From positions 378,486-442,485 of the forward strand of contig NZ_CM001857.1 of NCBI RefSeq assembly GCF_000400505.1: 64,000 nucleotides of DNA, given 5' to 3'. This document shows, in pieces, positions 55,003-64,000 of the stretch. Below the pieces are notes generated by a model. That model saw only the letters and a list, made by a program, of their open reading frames with translations, did no database searches and was not told the origin of the DNA. Within the stretch, counting starts at the first letter, position 1; each line of letters starts with the position of its first letter. The position numbers and the translations under genes were made by a program. The DNA comes from Musicola paradisiaca NCPPB 2511 (GTDB taxonomy: Bacteria > Pseudomonadota > Gammaproteobacteria > Enterobacterales > Enterobacteriaceae).

Positions 55003-56088
55003 TCAGAGATGCGTAGGCAGCACCACGCGGGCGCAGGTGCCGCTGCAATCCTTCCGGTTTTCAAGAAAGAATTCGCCGTGGTGCAGTTGGACGATACGAG
55101 TGACGATGCTCAAGCCCAGCCCGATCCCACCGTAGCGCGTGTCCATGCGGACAAACGCTTTGGTCAGTTCGCCTACCTGGGCTTCGTCAATGCCGGGGCC
55201 CTCATCTTCTACCCGCAATTCGCAGCTATCGTCGTCAAGATGAATGATCCGTACCCGGATGGTGCTGCTTTCCGGGCTGTAGCGATAAGCGTTTTCCACC
55301 AGATTTCGCAGTAGCAGTTGGAGCAGGGTTGTATTGCCCGGCACCGTTCCCGCCGCGGTATCCCATTGCCAGTCAAGCTGCTGATGCCGCAGCGCCGCCA
55401 TTTCCAGCAGTTCTTCCTGTTTGGGTGTAATCACATCGTTGACCAGCGATACGTTGTCGTAATGCCCGGCGGCAAGCGCGTTTCCGACTCTGGCCAGCAA
55501 CAGAAGCTGTTCGATGACTTTGGTCAGGTAGTCGACGCGCTTTATCAATGGTTGGCAGTCGATATGGTGCAATTGTTCGTGCAGTTCCAGGCTCAACCGG
55601 ACGCCGGCCAGCGGGGTGCGCAGTTCGTGCGCAACGTTCGAGGCGAATTGTCGGTCGCGGCGCAAGGATTCGCTGAAACGGACAAAAAGCTGGTTCATGC
55701 TGGTGATGACCGCGGCAATTTCGGTGACATCGCTGCGCTGTTTTAGCGGCTCCAGATTTTCTGAAGAACGTTGTTGCAGCTCATCCTGTAACGTCAGCAA
55801 TGGCTGGGTGATGCGGTTGATGGCATGGGTGCTCATCACCAGCGCAGCGATAATCATCACCAGGCTGGGGATGGTTAACGAGGCGATGGCTTCGTTGATT
55901 TCAAACTGAATGTCATGGTTGAGATCTTTTGCCGTCAGCGTTTGTTCTACCAGCAATTGAATATGCTCTTCACTTTCATGCCAAAGCCAGACCACGCTTA
56001 ATACCTGACACACCAGCAGGATACTGCCCAGCGTCAGAATCAACCGGGTGCGGATGCTGGCGGTCTGTCCTTCAGGGACGGGGGTCAT
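55003..56088 (-). CDS. pmrB: Sensor histidine kinase PmrB (BasS)
   Basis: 361 residues. Two membrane helices (about 13-33 and 69-90) flank a short periplasmic loop ([17 protein letters not shown]) that carries acidic ExxE-like residues, as in the metal-sensing PmrB. HAMP, then the H-box [20 protein letters not shown] and the ATP lid (GTGLGL-type [17 protein letters not shown]). PmrB responds to Fe3+, Al3+, mild acid and cationic peptides and phosphorylates PmrA. It overlaps pmrA by four bases. Confidence 0.93.
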   Translation of the reverse strand: MTPVPEGQTASIRTRLILTLGSILLVCQVLSVVWLWHESEEHIQLLVEQTLTAKDLNHDIQFEINEAIASLTIPSLVMIIAALVMSTHAINRITQPLLTLQDELQQRSSENLEPLKQRSDVTEIAAVITSMNQLFVRFSESLRRDRQFASNVAHELRTPLAGVRLSLELHEQLHHIDCQPLIKRVDYLTKVIEQLLLLARVGNALAAGHYDNVSLVNDVITPKQEELLEMAALRHQQLDWQWDTAAGTVPGNTTLLQLLLRNLVENAYRYSPESSTIRVRIIHLDDDSCELRVEDEGPGIDEAQVGELTKAFVRMDTRYGGIGLGLSIVTRIVQLHHGEFFLENRKDCSGTCARVVLPTHL

Positions 56089-56753
56089 TGCTGGTCATCC
56101 TTGGTCAACAGATACCCGAAGCCGCGCAGCGTTTTGATGCGGTTTTTACCGATTTTCTGGCGTAGGTTATGAATATGAACTTCCAGCGAGTTGGACGACG
56201 GATCGTCATCCCAGTTGTAGATGTCCTGATGCAGTACCTCGCGATGCACCTGCGAGCCGGCTTTCAGAATCAGACGGGACAGAATGGCGAACTCTTTCGG
56301 GGTGAGAATAACCGGTTTGCTGTCGAGCATGACCTGTTGGCTGTTCAGGTCGAGCGTGATGTTGTCGACCTGAATCAGGTTTTCGCTGGAACCCTGATGG
56401 CGACGGATCAGGGCGCGAATCCGCGCCAGCAGTTCCGAGAGCGCAAAGGGTTTGATCATGTAATCGTCCGCGCCGATGTTGAGGCCGGTGACTCGTTCGT
56501 CCACCGTATCGCGCGCGGTGAGGATCAGCACCGGCTGAGAATGTTGATTGTTGCGCCAGCGCGTCAGCAATGTCAGTCCGTCGCCATCCGGCAGCCCCAG
56601 GTCAAGCACAATAAGGCTGTAGTGGGCACTGTTGATCAGCGCATCGGCCTCTTTGGCGGTGGTGGCGCAATCACAGGTGTAACCCTCGTTGCGCATCGCC
56701 TGCAGTAATCCTTCCTGTAACAATGCATCGTCTTCAACAATCAAAAGTTTCAT
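56085..56753 (-). CDS. pmrA: Response regulator PmrA (BasR)
   Basis: 222 residues from the ATG at 56753, inside the end of eptA; a start at 56768 is less likely. Receiver domain with acidic pair ([11 protein letters not shown]), phosphate acceptor [14 protein letters not shown] (Asp51), ILTARDT and the conserved Lys in [13 protein letters not shown], followed by an OmpR-type winged helix ([20 protein letters not shown]). Controls lipid A modification and, in soft-rot bacteria, tolerance of plant antimicrobial peptides and acid. Coupled to pmrB. Confidence 0.95.
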   Translation of the reverse strand: MKLLIVEDDALLQEGLLQAMRNEGYTCDCATTAKEADALINSAHYSLIVLDLGLPDGDGLTLLTRWRNNQHSQPVLILTARDTVDERVTGLNIGADDYMIKPFALSELLARIRALIRRHQGSSENLIQVDNITLDLNSQQVMLDSKPVILTPKEFAILSRLILKAGSQVHREVLHQDIYNWDDDPSSNSLEVHIHNLRQKIGKNRIKTLRGFGYLLTKDDQQ

Positions 56754-58403
56754 GAATGGCCCCGACACGGTTGGAGAATATCAAGCCGGCCCTGATATTC
56801 GGTAGTCTCGATGTCAAACATCCCCAGAACGGTATGAAATAGGTTGTCCTGAGAAAAGCGCTGCTGGTTGGCGTTACTCCGCATGCAGGTATCATTGATG
56901 GCAAACTGTTGCTGGTAATCGCCGGACAGCCACATCAACATGGGAACATGGGTCTGTTGTTCGGGGGCTACCGAATACGGCATGCTGTGCAGGTAAACCC
57001 CGTTTTCTCCCAGCGATTCGCCATGGTCGGAAAGATAGACCAGCGCAGTGTTAAATTTATCCTGATGCGTTTTCAGCGTGTTTATCGCCTTATCAACAAT
57101 ATAGTCTACGTAAAGCACGGTATTGTCGTAGGTGTTGATTAATTCTTCCTGCGAACAGGTCTGGATTTGATTAGTGTCACAGGTCGGCGTGAATTTTCGG
57201 AATGCGTCCGGATAGCGTTGGTAATAAGTCGGCCCGTGGCTGCCCATGGTGTGCAGGACGATAATGCCGTCGCTGTTCAACTGGTTGCAGCCCATCAAAC
57301 AGGATATCGTCGTAGCAGTCGCCGCCGCTGCACAGCCCCGGCGTATTCAATTTGGTGACGTCACGATTGGGCACGCGATCGCAGGCGCCTTTGCAGCCGC
57401 CGTCGTTCTCCTGCCACAGCACATTAACCCCCGCATGTTGCAGAATATCGAGCAACCCTTCCTGATGGCTGGCGAGTTGTTCGTCGTAGCCAGAGCGCGG
57501 CATATTGGAAAACATGCAAGGAACCGATACGCCGGTAGATGTGCCGCAAGAGGACGTCTGCCCGAAGTAGATGACGTTGTCTTTGCTCAACAGGGGGTTG
57601 GTGGGCCTGGCATAGCCACCCAGTGAAAAATTACCGGCCCGGGATGTTTCTCCAACGATAAGGATGAGCAGGTTCTTTTTCGCTGCATTGGCCGCCGCCG
57701 GTTTTTGATGTGCGTCCAGACCGATTTGCACCAGCGGTAGGTTGGCCTCTGCGCGATGTTTATAGTAGGAAATATTCGCCAAAATCAGGTTGCTGGGCGT
57801 CAGGGATTTCACCAGCTCTTTATTATTGCGCATCAGCGAAGCGTAATCTTTGTAGAAGAAAGTGGCGACCAGCAGGATGGTGATGACCGAAACCATGATG
57901 CTAAAGAGGCGAGCGCCGACAGTAAGCCAAGTCAGCGATGCCGGTTTTATCCGGATCCACAGTGCGAGCAGAGCGGGAAGGATACCGGTCAGCAGCAGCC
58001 AGATAATATATTGCGGCGTCACCAGTGCCATGGACTCCGCCAGATTGGTTTCAAAGATATTTTGCATCATGGTGCGATCAATAATGATGCCGTAGCTGAT
58101 CATGAAATATTGGGCGGCAGCCCCGGCAATCAACAATATCGCCAGTACGCCCTGGCGTAGCCAGGGCAGAAAGATCAGCGTCAGCAGAATATTCAGCACG
58201 GCGAAGATGACGGTCGGCATGGTCATGACGAAAACCACTTCACGCCAGGAGTCGATGGCGACCAGATGCATAACCTGACGATAATAAGCGATGTTTTGTA
58301 TGGCAGTGATAAAGGCAGTGAACACCAGATTGTAGGTGAGGCTGCTCCAGGTGGGACGAACGAAAGAGAAAGGAAATTTACGCATTACAACCATGACATC
58401 CAT
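56750..58403 (-). pseudogene. eptA: Phosphoethanolamine transferase EptA (PmrC), frameshifted
   Basis: Two frames together make one EptA. The first (57177-58403 in its own frame) encodes five N-terminal membrane helices and most of the periplasmic enzyme, including the nucleophile Thr in LLILIVGETSRAGNFSLGGY, up to CYDDILFDGL. The rest, NQLNSDGIIVLHTMGSHGPT through SDHGESLGENGVYLH (Zn ligands) to the stop at 56750, lies in another frame. The switch is at about 57284-57292. By comparison with E. coli EptA about four residues are missing there, which suggests a small deletion of about 11 bp rather than a single-base error. The product would lack half its metal site. Confidence 0.85.
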
Positions 58404-58443
58404 GCAGAAAAAGAGAATTGTAGAGCATTTTGGGGAGCATAAA

Positions 58444-58460
58444 TTAAGTCAACCTTAAGA
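58444..58460 (-). promoter_or_regulatory. PmrA box upstream of eptA
   Basis: On the minus strand it reads CTTAAGGTTGACTTAAT, two CTTAAN half-sites five bases apart, as in the known pmrC operator. A -10 candidate TACAAT follows about 20 bp downstream, in good position for PmrA activation. The site is intact although the gene is broken. Confidence 0.8.
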
Positions 58461-58582
58461 AATGTATACCTGCGCGGTAAAATCATCCGCCATGAAATAC
58501 AGGGACGACGTCAGGCTTCTTTGTTAGACTGGCAGGCCTGTCGGGACGATTGATTATGATGACGTTGAGGGTGGTGTCTGCC

Positions 58583-59305
58583 ATGTCTACTTCGCTTGTT
58601 AACGGCGAATCCGGTGATCTTGATATGCTGGATGAGCGTCCGTTTACGCAAACGGATTACGAAATCCTGAAATCCTATGAGGCGGTGGTCGATGGTCTGG
58701 CGATGCTGATCGGCGATCATTGCGAGATAGTGTTGCATTCGCTTGATGACCTTAAGTGTTCGGCAATTCGTATCGCCAATGGTGAACACACTGGCCGTAA
58801 GATTGGTTCGCCAATTACCGATTTGGCGCTGCGTATGCTGCATGATATGGCGGGGGAGGACAGTAGCGTTTCAAAAGCCTATTTCACCCGAGCTAAAAGC
58901 GGCGTACTGATGAAATCGGTCACGATTGCCATTCGTAACCGCGAGCAACGTGTGATTGGGCTGTTGTGCATCAATATGAATCTGGATGTGCCTTTTTCGC
59001 AGATCATGCAGACCTTTATGCCACCGGAAATCAAGGAAGTGGCTTCGTCAGTCAATTTTGCCTCTTCGGTGGATGACCTGGTCGCTCAGACGCTGGAGTT
59101 CACTATCGAAGAGGTCAATGCCGACCGTAATGTGTCCAACAATGCCAAGAACCGGCAGATTGTGCTGAACCTTTACGAAAAAGGTATTTTCGATATCAAG
59201 GATGCTATTAATCAGGTCGCCGATCGTCTGAACATTTCCAAGCACACGGTCTACCTCTATATCCGCCAATTCAAAAGCGGCGATTTCAGCGGGCACGACC
59301 GCTGA
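58583..59305 (+). CDS. yheO: YheO-type PAS/HTH transcriptional regulator
   Basis: 240 residues from the ATG at 58583, the E. coli length; a start at 58550 adds eleven residues. The PAS-like sensor (about 20-130: [20 protein letters not shown], then [20 protein letters not shown]) is followed by the DauR-type HTH ([20 protein letters not shown]). Over 85% identical to E. coli YheO by eye. Members of this family regulate amino-acid use (for example D-arginine). Its stop overlaps tusD by one base. Confidence 0.96.
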   Translation: MSTSLVNGESGDLDMLDERPFTQTDYEILKSYEAVVDGLAMLIGDHCEIVLHSLDDLKCSAIRIANGEHTGRKIGSPITDLALRMLHDMAGEDSSVSKAYFTRAKSGVLMKSVTIAIRNREQRVIGLLCINMNLDVPFSQIMQTFMPPEIKEVASSVNFASSVDDLVAQTLEFTIEEVNADRNVSNNAKNRQIVLNLYEKGIFDIKDAINQVADRLNISKHTVYLYIRQFKSGDFSGHDR

Positions 59306-59694
59306 TGCTGAGCTATTGTCTGCTGGTCACCGGCCCTGCCTATGGCACCCAGCAGGCCAGTAGTGCTTTTCAGTTTGCACAAGCGTTGCTGGCGTCGGGG
59401 CATGCATTACAAAGCGTTTTTTTCTATCAAGAAGGCGTGTTGAATGCCAATCAACTCACTTCTCCGGCCAATGATGAGTTTGATCTCGTGCGAGCCTGGC
59501 GACAACTGGCCAGCGAACATTCGGTTACGTTGAATGTGTGTGTGGCGGCGGCGCTGCGGCGCGGTGTCACCGATCGTCAACAGGCGGATCAACTGCGACT
59601 TCCCGCAGATAATCTGCAGCCGGGGTTTGTGTTGAGCGGGTTGGGCGAGTTGTCGCAGTCGGTGCTGACCTGCGATCGCGTCGTCCAGTTCTGA
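59305..59694 (+). CDS. tusD: Sulfur-relay protein TusD
   Basis: 129 residues. The catalytic cysteine is in [15 protein letters not shown] (position 78 in E. coli). TusD receives sulfur from TusA in the TusBCD hexamer and passes it to TusE for mnm5s2U synthesis in tRNA. Starts inside the yheO stop (TGATG). Confidence 0.96.
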   Translation: MLSYCLLVTGPAYGTQQASSAFQFAQALLASGHALQSVFFYQEGVLNANQLTSPANDEFDLVRAWRQLASEHSVTLNVCVAAALRRGVTDRQQADQLRLPADNLQPGFVLSGLGELSQSVLTCDRVVQF

Positions 59695-59714
59695 CCAGAA
59701 GAGGCCCTCTGACG

Positions 59715-60074
59715 ATGAAGCGTGTTGCGTTCGTTTTTACCCAACCTCCCCACGGCAGCGCTGCAGGACGAGAAGGTCTGGATGCGTTGCTGGCGATGTC
59801 GGCGTTGACGGACGAGATAGGCGTGTTCTTTATTTCGGACGGCGTGTTGCAACTGCTGCCGCATCAACAGCCGGATCTCATTCTGATGCGTAACTACATC
59901 GCCACTTTTGGCGTTCTGCCATTGTATGATGTCGAGCGTTGTTATCTCTGTCGTTCATCGCTGCAACGGCGTGGAATTCCGGAAAATACCAATTGGGTGC
60001 TGGACGTGGAGTTATTGACGCCGGACGCCTGGCGCTCCGCATTGAATACCTATGATGCCGTGTTGACATTCTAA
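59715..60074 (+). CDS. tusC: Sulfur-relay protein TusC
   Basis: 119 residues, DsrF-like subunit of the TusBCD complex: [20 protein letters not shown] at the N-terminus. 20 bp after tusD, in the order yheO-tusDCB-rpsL. Confidence 0.95.
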   Translation: MKRVAFVFTQPPHGSAAGREGLDALLAMSALTDEIGVFFISDGVLQLLPHQQPDLILMRNYIATFGVLPLYDVERCYLCRSSLQRRGIPENTNWVLDVELLTPDAWRSALNTYDAVLTF

Positions 60075-60083
60075 GGGCCCGAC

Positions 60084-60371
60084 ATGTTGCATACGTTTTC
60101 TCACTCCCCCTACCAAACCGATATTGATGCCCTGCTGGACAGTCTGGGTGTTGGTGATGCGGTGCTGTTGTTGCAGGATGGCGTGATCGCGGCGCTTGGC
60201 GCGGCATCGGTTTTGTCCCGATTACAGCAGTCCGGCGTGCGAGTTTATGCGTTGCGGTCTGATGTTGACGCGCGTGGTTTGGGGAACCAAATTTCAACTG
60301 AAATTCAGCTCATCGACTATACTGAATTTGTGCAATTAACGGTTAAACACGCCCGGCAACTGGCCTGGTAA
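60084..60371 (+). CDS. tusB: Sulfur-relay protein TusB
   Basis: 95 residues, DsrH-like subunit of TusBCD: MLHTFSHSPYQTDIDALLDS and AVLLLQDGVIAAL. It follows tusC by nine bases and completes the complex. The str operon promoter lies just after it. Confidence 0.95.
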   Translation: MLHTFSHSPYQTDIDALLDSLGVGDAVLLLQDGVIAALGAASVLSRLQQSGVRVYALRSDVDARGLGNQISTEIQLIDYTEFVQLTVKHARQLAW

Positions 60372-60390
60372 TTCCATTTTTGTATATTTC

Positions 60391-61448
<1,058 letters not shown>

Positions 61449-61531
61449 TCCCTGCGTAGACGTTAATAACCCGGCGGGCGCTTCAAAGGCTGACCCGCCT
61501 GGGTTTACTACTTTGAACGCCCTAGGAATAG

Positions 61532-63655
<2,124 letters not shown>

Positions 63656-63711
63656 TTCGGGTTTAACAACACATTGATCCCGTGCTCTCTCTGTCAGGAA
63701 AGAGCATTTGA

Positions 63712-64000
<289 letters not shown>

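Overview
The window is chromosomal DNA of a soft-rot enterobacterium, almost certainly Dickeya or the closely related Musicola. The backbone follows the Escherichia coli 74-76 min order: hofMNOPQ-aroKB-damX-dam-rpe-gph-trpS, ppiA, pabA-argD-crp-yhfA-prkB-yheUT-yheS-kefGB-yheV-slyD, slyX-fkpA, yheO-tusDCB-rpsL-rpsG-fusA-tufA. Three pectate lyase genes of the pelB/pelC/pelZ type and an ELIC-type pentameric ligand-gated channel point to Dickeya. From memory, the channel differs from the crystallised D. dadantii ELIC at many positions, so this is probably another species or lineage. No tRNA, rRNA, CRISPR array or insertion sequence was seen.

Layout. 1-9.8 kb: DNA-uptake/type IV pilus-like hof genes, then the aroK-to-trpS housekeeping cluster. 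10-12.1 kb: an enolase-superfamily sugar-acid enzyme and periplasmic cyclophilin PpiA. 12.1-31.4 kb: a large accessory block between ppiA and pabA, where E. coli has only yhfG and fic. It holds (a) a membrane diguanylate cyclase with a C-terminal haemerythrin domain; (b) a DJ-1/PfpI protein beside a decayed glutathione S-transferase and the last ~53 codons of an aldehyde dehydrogenase; (c) pelC-pelB-pelZ, with matching CRP and KdgR site candidates upstream of pelC and pelB; (d) a tightly coupled operon of PLP decarboxylase, ELIC-like channel, Cache-domain membrane protein and MFS transporter; (e) a GH19 endolysin-like gene; (f) a cassette of two AraC-type regulators (one fused to a degenerate NtrC-like AAA domain), two DUF2589 proteins, three proteins of unknown function and a small lectin-like protein.

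31.8-64 kb: conserved backbone with two further insertions. Between slyD and slyX lie an ethanolamine-type permease, a divergent aminoglycoside-phosphotransferase-fold kinase and an AraC regulator, which fits amino-alcohol uptake and phosphorylation. Between fkpA and yheO lie a MocR regulator divergent from a five-gene operon (Pht5-like protein, YbeM-like amidase, polar amino-acid ABC transporter), followed by pmrB-pmrA and an eptA (pmrC) gene broken by a frameshift although its PmrA box is intact. The window ends inside tufA.

Most interesting are the decarboxylase-ELIC-Cache-MFS operon, where the enzyme may make or remove the amine that gates the channel, and the DUF2589 cassette, whose first DUF2589 gene is bracketed by RNA hairpins and is controlled by unusual regulators. 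Both look like undescribed systems. Function is inference in each case.
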